Below the pieces are notes generated by a model, which did no database searches, was not told the origin of the DNA, and saw only the letters and a list, made by a program, of their open reading frames with translations. A stretch of DNA of 54,136 nt, from assembly GCF_000485595.1 (NCBI RefSeq), contig NW_014577309.1, positions 171,126 through 225,261 on the forward strand, given 5' to 3'. Below, piece after piece: positions 48,701 to 54,136 of the stretch. The DNA comes from Priapulus caudatus (lineage: Eukaryota; Priapulida; Priapulimorpha; Priapulimorphida; Priapulidae). A program made the position numbers and the translations under genes. Positions within the stretch are counted from its first letter, which is position 1. Every line of letters starts with the position of its first letter.

Positions 48701-49036
48701 CCTGCTACATGCTAATGATCAATATGTAAGTGTGAAAATAATCTTTATTTTAAAATTGACAAGGCACAGAAATCCAAGCGTGGAACTGATGTTATGGTTA
48801 CATAACCTTTTATACTAATTATTGCTAGCACTAACAGTTAAGCTACACAGGTGATAGCATGTCAGCCAAGAACTTAAAAACCAATCACACATGTGCTTAC
48901 TGTCATAAAATAATGTGTGGCGTATCCATACGTTGTTCTAGCTGAAGCTCGATGCCCATTGCTGAGCGCCATGTTTGCATCTGTTCATCCATGATCACGC
49001 ATCTGCCTTTTGAGGTCCATAGTTCATTCCTGGACC
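25392..49036 (-). CDS. CIZ1: CIZ1-like nuclear matrix zinc-finger protein gene (multi-exon)
   Basis: Spliced gene read right to left. Best-supported exons: 48901-49036, 47345-47548, 46652-46779, 44841-45865, 44203-44373, 43398-43505, 43073-43135, 42500-42655, 41692-41789, 41243-41324, 38955-39056, 38417-38494, 33340-33438, 31933-31977, 27904-27994, 25392-25513. From 44841 downward every junction is AG/GT and reading phase is continuous. Four fingers are visible. The second (LIEHRRTKEHK) and the last (VPVSGYFCRLCSKFY, preceded by YDPNTTVG) closely resemble vertebrate CIZ1 as I recall it. Known of the family: CIZ1 binds p21 and cyclin A-CDK2, promotes DNA replication initiation and anchors to the nuclear matrix through its C-terminal MH3 domain. 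Here the vertebrate Gln-rich N-terminus is replaced by Met/Gly/Pro-rich sequence and I see no acidic block before MH3. First and last exons are uncertain, and four 5' exons have frameshifts. Identity is strong; function is inferred. Confidence 0.88.
25595..25985. repeat. Diverged tctataaaggacac repeat
   Basis: Loose tandem units containing tctataaaggacac(a/c)t, ccgcctccataaaacggcc and related forms, at a spacing of tens of bases. Lies in the intron upstream of the MH3 exon. Confidence 0.6.
26155..27150. repeat. CA/TG microsatellite interrupted by a 722-bp gap
   Basis: CA-rich sequence to 26299, N from 26300 to 27021, then TG-rich to about 27150. The opposite strand sense on the two sides (CA then TG) suggests the gap flanks are either inverted or not the same array. 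Confidence 0.95.
27430..27690. repeat. Small foldback with telomere-like core
   Basis: cccacttgagttccggacc (about 27469-27487) is inverted as ggtcaggaactcaagtggg (about 27643-27662), and ccgactccggg-type sequence lies outside both. The loop contains cctaaccctaacccgtaacc. Confidence 0.6.
27904..27994 (-). CDS. CIZ1: CIZ1-like exon leading into MH3
   Basis: 91 bp; acceptor TTTATTGTCCGCCTGTTTCAG region, donor GTAGGT, ending in phase 1. It reads NAGASGKTALVDSKPTSAES then LGPYDPNTTV plus a split Gly completed by the next exon. Y-D-P-N-T parallels the conserved segment just before the MH3 finger of CIZ1, and phase agrees exactly. Confidence 0.9.
27995..29240. other. Intron sequence, no feature recognised
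   Basis: AT-rich from 28400. I find no phase-compatible exon with good splice sites here. Confidence 0.3.
29240..29455. repeat. TG microsatellite
   Basis: (TG)n with scattered CG. Flanks on both sides share ctat..atttatt..ccgc and cg(a/t)gc.agtcaca-like segments, suggesting an old local duplication around the repeat. Confidence 0.9.
29456..31932. other. AT-rich intron
   Basis: Contains (TA)n at 30211-30242, an AT palindrome at about 31172-31212 and three copies of a 15-bp unit (acgctgcaatttaac) at about 31640-31682. No further exon supported. Confidence 0.3.
31933..31977 (-). CDS. CIZ1: CIZ1-like micro-exon, 15 codons
   Basis: 45 bp, phase 0-0, reading GQETKVGALDQGNIK between a CAG acceptor (GATATTATTCGCAG) and a strong AAG|GTAAGC donor. 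It bridges in frame from the 33.4-kb exon to the 27.9-kb exon. So short an exon could be chance, but both splice sites are good. Confidence 0.55.
31978..33339. other. Intron, no feature recognised
   Basis: A (CA)n tract near 31992 and AT-rich low-complexity at 32160-32240. No supported exon. Confidence 0.3.
33340..33438 (-). CDS. CIZ1: CIZ1-like mini-exon, SFEDSLHRNQ type
   Basis: 33 codons, phase 0-0; acceptor TTTCTTGTGGTGACAG, donor GTGAGT. It reads SFEDSLHRNQPVDPQKQVET then EVGSAVSTPTGQT. Polar and probably disordered; no domain recognised. Placed in the gene by strand, phase and good splice sites. Confidence 0.72.
33439..35399. other. Intron with a short tandem repeat
   Basis: gtagtggtagtgtggtgtag occurs twice in a duplicated unit at 34838-34905. 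Otherwise no feature recognised. Confidence 0.4.
35400..35481 (-). pseudogene. Duplicated NYQHWLQQQ-type exon with altered donor
   Basis: Shows NYEYWLQRQNEQPQ after an acceptor (TTTCTGTGGCAACAG) that matches the upstream intron end of the 38417-38494 exon. At the position of the partner's GTGAGT donor it has GCTACC. The charged half fits the partner only after a frame change, and then hits a stop. The unshifted frame stays open well beyond, to a GTAAAA about 50 bp further on, so use as a diverged alternative exon cannot be excluded. Confidence 0.65.
35790..38130. mobile_element. Inverted array of 12-bp repeats (foldback-like), with 25-N gap
   Basis: The left arm (about 35,935-36,790) is cacgtacacgcagatacacg repeats; the right arm (about 36,800-37,495) is the complement, gtgcgtgtatctgcgtgtac. 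Outer flanks are also inverted: gaaaaacgaggcta at 35841 versus tagcctcgttttc at about 38094. A third, clean right-arm block follows the gap (37886-38042). This architecture recalls foldback transposons, but noise means an inverted read artefact is possible. Confidence 0.6.
37861..37885. other. 25-N gap with duplicated flank
   Basis: The sequence before the gap (37496-37850) is a noisy version of that at 38042-38335: ctgagcagcc, tagcctcgtttt, tcatgaa, aagaaggtct and gaccagagcttgcgcc-like landmarks recur in order. A false duplication at an extended gap is likely. Confidence 0.8.
38417..38494 (-). CDS. CIZ1: CIZ1-like mini-exon NYQHWLQQQ
   Basis: 26 codons, phase 0-0; acceptor TTTCCGTGTGAACAG, donor GTGAGT. 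It reads NYQHWLQQQSKEPPEKKAED then AEAAKA: a Gln/Trp patch followed by a charged, Ala-rich, probably helical tail. A second, altered copy of this exon lies about 3 kb downstream in the gene. Confidence 0.85.
38495..38954. other. Intron, no exon recognised
   Basis: gatgatgatgataatga tract at about 38650 and a G-run at 38728. Nothing coding seen. Confidence 0.4.
38955..39056 (-). CDS. CIZ1: CIZ1-like exon, zinc finger 3
   Basis: 34 codons, phase 0-0; acceptor GCTGAATTTCAG, donor GTGAGT. It encodes RPSCQQCNQTFTSPWKFVRH then CNLDRHKF, a CX2CX12HX5H finger. The F-T-S-P-W-K-F-V-x-H pattern parallels the F-K-T-P-x-K-F-V-E-H of CIZ1 finger 3. The spacing to finger 2 is short, as in CIZ1. Confidence 0.95.
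39700..39830 (-). mobile_element. Possible tRNA-derived SINE fragment
   Basis: On the minus strand gcaatgcagggttcaaaccc contains a B-box-like ggttcaaaccc, preceded by about 40 nt with a weak A-box-like gcatgagttgaatgata. No intact cloverleaf and no anticodon arm I can define, so not a tRNA gene. Confidence 0.35.
40022..40266. repeat. Inverted GTTGTCC arrays around a telomere motif
   Basis: The left arm has ggacaactacccccc-type units, the centre ccctaaccctaaccc (about 40126-40142), and the right arm ggggggtagttgtcc-type 15-17-bp units. The same unit is at the start of the window. Confidence 0.9.
40267..41242. other. AT-rich intron, nothing recognised
   Basis: No repeat termini or exons identified between the telomere-centred array and the finger 2 exon. 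Confidence 0.4.
41243..41324 (-). CDS. CIZ1: CIZ1-like exon, zinc finger 2
   Basis: 82 bp; acceptor TTATTTTTATAG, donor GTATCA. It encodes KKPLFCKVCQVTF then TEPLIEHRRTKEHK, a CX2CX10HX5H finger. The L-I-x-H-R-R-T-x-x-H-K core is nearly that of the second CIZ1 finger in vertebrates, one of the two strongest identifiers of the gene. Confidence 0.95.
41692..41789 (-). CDS. CIZ1: CIZ1-like linker exon between fingers 1 and 2
   Basis: 98 bp; acceptor CTCATTCCAG, donor GTGAGT, ending in phase 2. It reads SEANSADDAANVPAVGSIIQ, then VQIKNESAQLPEP, with the last codon shared with the next exon. No motif of its own; the phase match to the finger 2 exon is exact. Confidence 0.88.
41944..42291. mobile_element. 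hAT-like non-autonomous element
   Basis: Termini caggggtagaaattaac and gttaatttcgcaccctg are inverted. The 348-bp body has no ORF and repeated gggagtc/ggactcc motifs. Flanks are TA-rich, so an 8-bp duplication cannot be defined. Confidence 0.7.
42500..42655 (-). CDS. CIZ1: CIZ1-like exon, second half of zinc finger 1 and coiled segment
   Basis: 52 codons after acceptor TTATCCTCTACCCGCAG, donor GTGTGC. NFMQHMQGNRHK gives the two histidines, making CX2CX12HX5H with the previous exon. The tail LRIEEIRKNHAEISQRL is probably helical and parallels the segment after the first finger of vertebrate CIZ1. It ends in a polar Asn/Ala/Gly-rich stretch. Confidence 0.92.
42690..43020. repeat. CA-type microsatellites in intron
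   Basis: (CA)n at about 42703-42736, then degenerate cacac/gcacgc/tgaacacac sequence. Lies between the two halves of finger 1. Confidence 0.9.
43073..43135 (-). CDS. CIZ1: CIZ1-like exon, first half of zinc finger 1
   Basis: 21 codons between a T-rich acceptor (GTGTTTTTTTCCAG) and a GTGAGT donor. It reads KAIKNDKLYCPACEVTSNTQ then L, and supplies the two cysteines (CPAC) of a U1-type finger completed by the next exon. Confidence 0.92.
43398..43505 (-). CDS. CIZ1: CIZ1-like exon ending in a lysine run
   Basis: 36 codons, phase 0-0, starting SSVYSWERRRDTTATM and ending DTKISKKKKK before a GTGATC donor. The terminal KISKKKKK is a candidate nuclear localisation signal just ahead of the first finger. 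The donor is weak, but phase to both neighbours is correct. Confidence 0.7.
43636..44168. mobile_element. MITE with 38-bp terminal inverted repeats
   Basis: cactgcagcgacagcgaccg... at 43636 and its complement ending at 44168 match over 38 bp. A second inner copy of the left end occurs at about 43710. It carries a nested agactggt foldback at 43852-43914. Confidence 0.8.
43852..43914. mobile_element. Nested 63-bp foldback, agactggt...accagtct
   Basis: Same termini and similar subterminal cgcgg/ccgg sequence as 5330-5395, in an unrelated host element. Flanks ctttggtt and cttggct may be remnants of a target duplication. Confidence 0.55.
44203..44373 (-). CDS. CIZ1: CIZ1-like exon, acidic/Tyr-Pro linker
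   Basis: 57 codons, phase 0-0, with acceptor GGAAAGTAG and donor GTACGG. It reads PLMGMRLEPLPPGTEES, then EEGPAAKRAMVTYGPELPQ, and ends YDPADPTSE. No domain recognised; its place between the Gly-rich exon and the Lys-rich exon is fixed by phase. Confidence 0.8.
44675..44838. repeat. 25-bp minisatellite
   Basis: Six to seven units of gtgccgacgcgttaccgccg plus ttgcc, ending at the donor side of the Gly-rich exon. Confidence 0.9.
44841..45865 (-). CDS. CIZ1: CIZ1-like large exon: Gly-Pro-Met-Gly-Gly repeat and basic tail
   Basis: About 1 kb between a strong acceptor (CATCTGTCGGCAG) and a CAG|GTAACC donor. After SNGRHEHDGNQMNMQ the frame must shift to reach MMPGVPPRGQMMGPGGQ. Dozens of GGPMGGQ-type units follow, encoded by about 15-21-bp tandem repeats. 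The end is unique sequence with a basic, NLS-like stretch (PMPKKHKRPLL) and FGPSSPHVQNVRIEGPQ. An extra C at about 45735 and compensating indels at about 45540-45660 move the middle into W-S-N-G-W-T coding, then back. No stop arises because the repeat is open in several frames. Probably a flexible low-complexity region standing in for the Gln-rich part of vertebrate CIZ1. Confidence 0.8.
45866..46651. other. Intron, nothing recognised
   Basis: AT-rich, with short (aa)atactgtataa repeats near 46500-46560. Confidence 0.4.
46652..46779 (-). CDS. CIZ1: CIZ1-like exon, MGQLMPDGS / MPNQ type, frameshifted
   Basis: Follows a good pyrimidine-rich acceptor (TGTGTGCTTTCAG) and ends CCTAACCAG before GTTAGC, phase 0. 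It starts MGQLMPDGSVV, then must shift frame to read GAGGNMVMPNQGMCGGF and QSMGDMMPNQ. Its 128-bp length is one base short of a multiple of three, consistent with one missing base near the GTGGAG. Confidence 0.65.
46780..47344. other. Intron with CA-rich repeat
   Basis: Degenerate cacaca/cgcaca sequence at about 47085-47255. No exon supported. Confidence 0.5.
47345..47548 (-). CDS. CIZ1: CIZ1-like exon, MMPDGSMMP type, frameshifted
   Basis: The 3' half reads openly as NMSSVNYRL...AMMPDGSMMPAAVQ...YDVSGMPQ and ends in a GTATGC donor in phase 0. The 5' half (MTTSTSNMGSGNEH) lies in a different frame, so at least one indel is present. The upper boundary is approximate. The MPDGS motif recurs in the next exon, which supports both as parts of one repetitive N-terminal region. 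Confidence 0.55.
47953..48535. repeat. Dispersed repeat with nuclear-receptor half-sites, copy 1
   Basis: About 580 bp shared with 49811-50391 in the same orientation. Internally it holds two related halves, each with a tgacctttgacc motif and the 20-mer gagccgtttagatttgtgcc, then a gacggacg tract and ctgcatctgactacgtcaaa. No ORF; probably a non-autonomous transposon or SINE-like repeat. Confidence 0.85.
48144..48163 (-). promoter_or_regulatory. Triple DR1 nuclear-receptor half-sites, copy 1
   Basis: tgacctttgacctgtgacct is three AGGTCA half-sites in complement, each separated by one base: the DR1 pattern bound by HNF4/RXR-class receptors. A further tgaccttttgaccc-like DR1 is at 48321-48333. 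Whether it is used is unknown. Confidence 0.45.
48901..49036 (-). CDS. CIZ1: CIZ1-like exon, frameshifted
   Basis: Acceptor TTGTTGCAG and donor GTAAGC bound 136 bp. It begins GPGMNYGPQ, in keeping with the Met/Gly/Pro style of the following exons, then meets a TGA after 13 codons. Another frame continues with Gln- and Met-containing sequence. Either sequence errors break one exon, or it is non-coding or decayed. Confidence 0.45.
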
Positions 49037-49298
49037 CTGCAACAACCAATGAACGTACGAAGCAGTAATAGTTAGACTAAACGGAATAACAAATGTGGCT
49101 CAATAAATCAGGACAAGTGGCCGCCAGAGCGACAGCGCTCATCTAACCGTCTACTGCGGTGACTCTGTGGTGGAGTGGTGGGATTCTAGTAAACCCTGGT
49201 CGCAAATGTGCTTCACATACACGCCGAACAGTGTGAATGCACAGGGATGGTATCAGGGAACGCTTCTCAAAAGGAATGTTCGTTGGATCGTTATGAGT

Positions 49299-49342
<44 letters not shown>

Positions 49343-49348
49343 CGGGGG
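49299..49348. repeat. Long poly-G run
   Basis: More than 40 consecutive G with one C. It gives false poly-Gly/poly-Pro frames. The true length is unreliable in any assembly. Confidence 0.9.
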
Positions 49349-49810
49349 GTAAGGTTGCCCACGAGATGGCGCGTACGTTTAAGTGTCTTTCAGATCTAAG
49401 ATGGAAGCTCCCATCGTACGTAGTAGCAACAACTATTGCAGACAGACATACGGTAAAGCACTCATCCATTTACACTACGCAAGCCTACAGGCTGCAATAG
49501 AGAGCTGCCCCCTGTAACAATTATGCCCAAAGGCAAAAAAAAACCCTACAAAACAAAGTTTGCCTACTATCACCGCACATGCACGTGCGCAGTGCCACTG
49601 GCAGTGCATACGTTACATGTCACATACTGACACGTATAGAATGGCCATAGAAATTATGAGCGATTTAAGGAGGCATAAACACTTCTTTCAACGAAATTAG
49701 CTTTTGAATTTCCACTGTGACATGTAAGCCTCATACACCAAGGGCATGTATAGATTCTACTAGCAAACCGCGCCAGTCAAATTCTTTTCTAACGACAGTA
49801 ACAAATCCAT

Positions 49811-50391
49811 GCTTTAACGCCTCCTCGTGAGGTGTCAAAAGGTTATCCGACACTTACTCTTCGCATGTCAGCAGAAAGGACATTTTCATGGTCCTTTCAT
49901 AAAGCCATAAAAATGCTTAGTCACCGCTGAAACCAAAAAAGTTTTTCAATCGCTCGTCCAGACGCATGTCTCAGAAAATGTGCTAAATCTGCCCTGTGCC
50001 CATTGACCTTTGACCTGTGACCTCCAATTTCGCAGCAGTGCATGCTTCCTACGATTGATCTAATACACCGCACTCTCACGAGGCCTAGTCGAGCCGTTTA
50101 GATTTGTGGCGTCGGCAATTCTGGCATTTCCTCGCTATACTGTAATTAAGGAGTGATGTTCCCCCTTTTTACACCTCTTGACTTTGACCTCTGACGCCCC
50201 AGCTTTCGACATCCAACTCGTTTTGACGATTCCCCCCAACCGACGCCGAATATCGTGACCGTACGTCGAGCGGTTAAGATTTGTGGCCCACTGTTGACGG
50301 ACGGAGGGACGGACGGACGACCGACGAACGGACGGAACGATCCTCGATTCTACAAGGCTGCATCTGACTATGTCAGATGAGGGCTAATAAA
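49811..50391. repeat. Dispersed repeat with nuclear-receptor half-sites, copy 2
   Basis: Diverged copy of 47953-48535 with the same order of motifs. The three-half-site block is unchanged while surrounding bases differ. Confidence 0.85.
50004..50023 (-). promoter_or_regulatory. Triple DR1 nuclear-receptor half-sites, copy 2
   Basis: Identical 20-bp block to 48144-48163. A weaker second DR1 (tgacctctgacgc) is at 50185-50197. Confidence 0.45.
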
Positions 50392-50629
50392 TACTACTTA
50401 GATGTGTTTCGCACTTGTTAAGTACACGAGTTTTGACATTTTGAAATCGTACACTCTATAAAACGCAGATAGAAAATATTTATTAAAACCACCTGTATAG
50501 TAATGCATACCTTTTAGAAGTCGATTTTTAATACATGCTGCTACTCATGATCCGTGACATGTAATATGCTATTTACAAGTTAACTGCTGGGGAAAGCACT
50601 TTCACGGCATAATAATCTAATTAATCTAC

Positions 50630-50692
50630 CAATTGCTGATATTCCTGCACATTTTGTGTACACCAGTCTGATTTACTTCGCCCCTGCAGACC
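50630..50692 (-). CDS. Possible upstream exon of the CIZ1-like gene
   Basis: A 63-bp open stretch (21 codons, phase 0-0) with an acceptor after TTTGTTGCAG and a GTAGAT donor. It ends in the residues VQEYQQL, mildly Gln-rich. Its acceptor context resembles that of the next exon (TTGTTGCAGGGTC). Support is only splice-site pattern and phase, so a chance hit is possible. Confidence 0.22.
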
Positions 50693-51174
50693 CTGCAACA
50701 AACCTTTAGGCACAAAACACACGAGTAAATAATACATACGTGTCAATTGAACTATGGAATTATCGAAGCACAAGAAGGTAAACGCATAGGCAAGCTTGAA
50801 CTAGGCGACATAACGCCTATAACAACACCTAATTTCCTTCAGCACCCAGTACAAAGTCGTACACAGTTTGTATATATGAAAGTTCATCAGGTACCAATCA
50901 TGATTTTTGCACTAATTAGTATTTTTAATTTGGCAACTTTTATTCTCATATGATATTCATTGTGGGGCACATTATTTCATTCTTCAGCAAAATCTAAGCA
51001 GTTACGGCCCTGTGAATCCCCACGCAAACCACCTACACGGCACACCGCATACTCCCATGGCGTAGAGCTGAGTTGTGAAGCCGTCAAAGACATATGTTAG
51101 CACTCACTTAATAAAAAACGCAGTGGCTGGAGGTACGGTAGCGCGTCGGTCGTTGAAGCCCCTTTTGCGTTAGG

Positions 51175-51247
51175 AGTTAGGGGTAGGATTAGGGTTAGGG
51201 TTAGGTTTAGGGTTATGGTTAGGGTTAGGTTTAGGGTTAGGGTTTAG
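51175..51247. repeat. Interstitial telomere-type repeat
   Basis: About 11 imperfect units of ttaggg/tttaggg/ttatgg. Inside the window, not at an end. Confidence 0.9.
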
Positions 51248-51321
51248 GCGTTCTAGGCTCATCTCAAACTCTCAATCTGAATTTATTTCGCCAAGGCGTT
51301 ATTTCGAAATCGGTGCGCACG

Positions 51322-51335
51322 CCGCCATCTTTGTC
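51322..51335 (-). promoter_or_regulatory. YY1-like site near a possible CIZ1-like promoter
   Basis: caaagatggcggc on the minus strand matches the YY1 core (AAGATGGCGGC) that often sits just downstream of animal start sites. It lies upstream of the first candidate exon of the gene on the same strand. No other promoter evidence. Confidence 0.25.
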
Positions 51336-52030
51336 TCCAGCGGGTTAAGTATGAAGCAAATGAGCTCCAGTACGCCCGTAGCCTCGAGACATAAGATAAC
51401 GGCTACCGTACCGTAGCCACTGCAATAAGAAGCGAGGTAGCTGTACGTCTAGTCTAACTGAGCAGCTGACGTATGAACATACGTGAAAAGGCACCTAACT
51501 ATTTACCCACCGAAAGGCTTATTCCTGCTTGATTTGAATTATGGCTTTAATTTGAAAGTCGTTGTCTGCGGTACGAGGAGTGCAATATTAGCGGCTGTAC
51601 GCTATTCTGGAGTGCCTCATCGTTTCAAGCTTGAAACTAGGTAGAAAAATATTACTTCATGTAATTTTGACAGTACGTGGTTGTTGCCAATGTGGTTGAT
51701 CATATCATATACAATATAATAATATACAACCACATTGTTTGTATGTCATTTATTTTATGGTTTTGATAAAAACATGAAAGGTTACATAAACATTTCTTAT
51801 TTTTTCCTCTCGAACAAAAAGCCAACATAAGTTATAACACCATGATTGTTAACCAGTTATACACCATTCGCCTAGCCACAAGTTCATTCTCCGCTTTTAA
51901 CACTAACCGTTGGCGAGAGCCGGTTGGAGAGGCTGTGTGTTGGGCCGTGGTAAGCATCCCAGAGCCTGGTGGTTACATTCCGACCAAACAACAACTAGCA
52001 TCTACACTTCAGCTGAGGCGTGAATAGCTC

Positions 52031-52666
52031 AGTACTATAGCCCGCGTACATTGACTGCCACAGGGCTATAGCACAAATTGTCGGCTGAAATACGGCAACT
52101 GCAATCTGTCACCACCTGTCCAACCGAAAAATGGATCGGCAAAACGCAAATTATGCGGGGCTTTTAACACTTCTCTTATCTACGTGGACATCTGCCTATC
52201 TTTTTGAACATTTACACCAATGTATTTATCCTTTTATTCCACAAAGTAAGCAATACTAAAACATTCCCGTTGAAATTCGTGCGTGGCGTACCGTGACGTC
52301 AGCCAGGTATTCGTATATACATGCCCATGTGTTTTGCCTAACAGATCCGGTGCATTATATTATACAATACCGTGAGACATCACCGTACGCACGCCAGATA
52401 ATTTCAAACGGGAATTTCCAGCAGTAGTGGCTTACTTTGTTCGAATAAAAGGATAAATATCATGGTGTAAAGTGTGTAAAGTGTTCAAAAAGATAGGTGA
52501 TATGTCCCACGTAGATAGATAAGTGTTAAAAACCGCCCCCGATAATTGTTGGGCGTTTTGCCATCCATTTTCGTGGGGACAGGTGTGACCGGTTGCAGTT
52601 GGTATTTCCAGGCTGACAATGTGCTATAGCCTGCGGCAGTCATGTACGAGCGGCTATTAGTACTAG
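52031..52666. mobile_element. 636-bp foldback MITE with about 270-bp arms
   Basis: The left arm (52031-52303) and right arm (52385-52666) are inverted copies. For example, tgtccaaccgaaaaatggat at about 52117 pairs with atccattttcgtggggaca, and aacacttctcttatctacgt with its complement near 52520. The loop is about 80 bp. No ORF. TA or tactata/tagtact sits at the ends. Confidence 0.85.
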
Positions 52667-54136
52667 AGTTACATTCGACAAATCAACACTAACTCTACAC
52701 ACCAGCGAAAAAATACACGGGAGGCGGCGAGCGATTCGCTCCGCGTCACTTCAAAGCGCTCCTGGTAACAACAATTACGACGAGGAAAATTTGGAAGCTA
52801 CGAGAAAAAATGCTCCCCGTGCCGCCGGCAGCGTTATGACCCGTTCCTACAACGTAAGACAGCTAGGGTATCCAAAAACATCTAGAGCTGCATGAACTCC
52901 TCAACGCATGATTCGCCACACGAACAAAAACTCGCGACAGTCTAAGAAATCACTGTGTTTTTATAAGGCGTAACAATAAGTTTATATATCGCAGGTTATT
53001 GTGGAAGTTAGGGCAATGACAGTGACACCTGATACGCCGTACAATCAAAGCTGTTTTCTGAATTCGGTCACGTGAAAGTGGACTGTTTTTTATTCAGTAG
53101 ATATTTAGAAGAAATGTACACTGTATATATTGAAGATTCTAGGCAGCTTGTAACTTTGGTTGGATGCTGGCGCAGCATTGATAGATCTATGCATGGGTAG
53201 GCGGCCGCGCCGGGCCGCCCGCCCGCCCGCCCCGCCCCGGCGCGCCGCGCGCGCCGCGCCCCGGCCCGCCCCCCGGCCCGCCCCGGCGCCCGCGCCGCCC
53301 GCCCGTGACTGGGGGAAGAGAAAAACGAAAGTAAAACCTTACCCAGAAGCCGCCCGACATTCCAGAGATTGAAACATTATTTGACCAAAACTCTAATTAA
53401 GTACATCAAGAGTTAATGAAGACACTATTTGATCAATGTTGTTAATTTGTCCAAATTTGTTATCTATGCCTGTTTTACTCCATGGTTATCTTTTTCAGAC
53501 TAATTTTGTTAGCTCACTGCTAGTCCCAATAAGCCTGACCACAATTTTTGTGCAGGTCACGCAAACTTTCTGAAGTTGGTGGTGCCTGCTGTCCACTAGA
53601 TTTTCAGGCCCGCCCCGCCCGCCCCCCCGCCCGCCCCCCCGGGCCCCCGAATTCGAACGCTTGCCGGTGCCGGCTCGACAAAACCCGCTTGCCGCGATGG
53701 AGCCGGGCAAAAAATTCTCCACGGGCAGGTAGGCTTGAAATTGCACTTCCCTGTTGGGGGGGGGAGAGAGAGGGGGGGGGGGGGGCAAGCAAGTTTTTTT
53801 TTATTGAATGGCTAGACATAACGAGATTGAATTAAAAAATCAATGCGAATGAGACAATGCAGTGCATGCAGCATACTTTGTACACAACAATGCATACAGC
53901 AACGATTAACCCGCCTCCGTGATTTTGTCCCATTAGGAATAATTTGTGACCTCGTCGATTTCGCCAAAGATAATCTTTGACTTTTGTTTGGGAAACACCT
54001 TACAGATAATGAGAACACAATTTCTGGCTTCTGAGACATTAATCAATTATTAGAGTCAGTGCATCACAAATTATGAAAATTTTAAGCAAAATCATTCAAT
54101 GAAAAGTAGCTCTGGCTAAGCTCAAAATAGCTCCCG
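52667..54136. other. No gene recognised; two GC-only islands
   Basis: Pure G/C low complexity at about 53198-53305 and 53608-53652 within AT-rich surroundings, and G-runs at 53756-53785. No exon supported. Confidence 0.5.

Noticed and set aside
49143-49469. Poly-Pro/poly-Gly ORFs
   Set aside because: Caused by a long G-run of unreliable length.

Overview
This is a eukaryotic, animal-type window. It has spliced exons with GT/AG junctions, very abundant microsatellites (CA, GA, TA and CTG tracts), inverted-repeat transposon remnants, TTAGGG-type telomere motifs inside the sequence, and two N gaps. The repeat spectrum and a CIZ1-like gene with invertebrate-style divergence suggest a repeat-rich, probably marine, invertebrate. 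I cannot name the species.

The one gene I recognise with confidence is a minus-strand homologue of CIZ1, the CDKN1A-interacting nuclear zinc-finger protein. It runs from about 49.04 kb down to about 25.39 kb. I rebuilt it from splice sites and reading-phase continuity: a Met/Gly/Pro-rich 5' part with a long G-P-M-G-G repeat exon, a Lys-rich linker, three U1/matrin-type C2H2 fingers (CX2CX12HX5H, CX2CX10HX5H, CX2CX12HX5H), several mini-exons, and a C-terminal matrin-homology-3-type finger preceded by the family's Y-x-P-N-T...VP-V-x-G-Y signature. The true first exon and the 3' end are not certain. Four 5' exons carry apparent 1-nt frameshifts that look more like sequence errors than decay.

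Layout: 1-8.9 kb is intergenic, with microsatellites, two or three MITE-like elements, a decayed LINE 3' end, LTR-like fragments and GA-rich tracts. From 8.94 to 20.7 kb lies a roughly 3.8-kb unit present about three times. The outer two copies are almost identical. The middle copy is full of indels and substitutions, like uncorrected long-read sequence. The third copy ends in an uncharacterised minus-strand ORF for a Gln/Glu/Thr/Ser-rich repeat protein; the first copy keeps only a headless piece of it. From 21 to 25 kb come purine tracts, a 41-bp minisatellite and a 2.4-kb GATTACC-type minisatellite. From 25 to 49 kb is the CIZ1-like gene, whose introns contain MITEs, a large inverted array of 12-bp repeats, an inverted array around a telomere motif, and a possible SINE. 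From 49 to 54 kb is the presumed 5' side of the gene, with a second copy of a nuclear-receptor-motif repeat, a telomeric tract, a 636-bp foldback element and GC-only islands.

Assembly quality is itself a main result. Noise around both gaps, a 25-N placeholder with the same flank on both sides, and the degraded middle unit all suggest low-coverage long-read gap filling. Structural claims near those places should be checked against reads.
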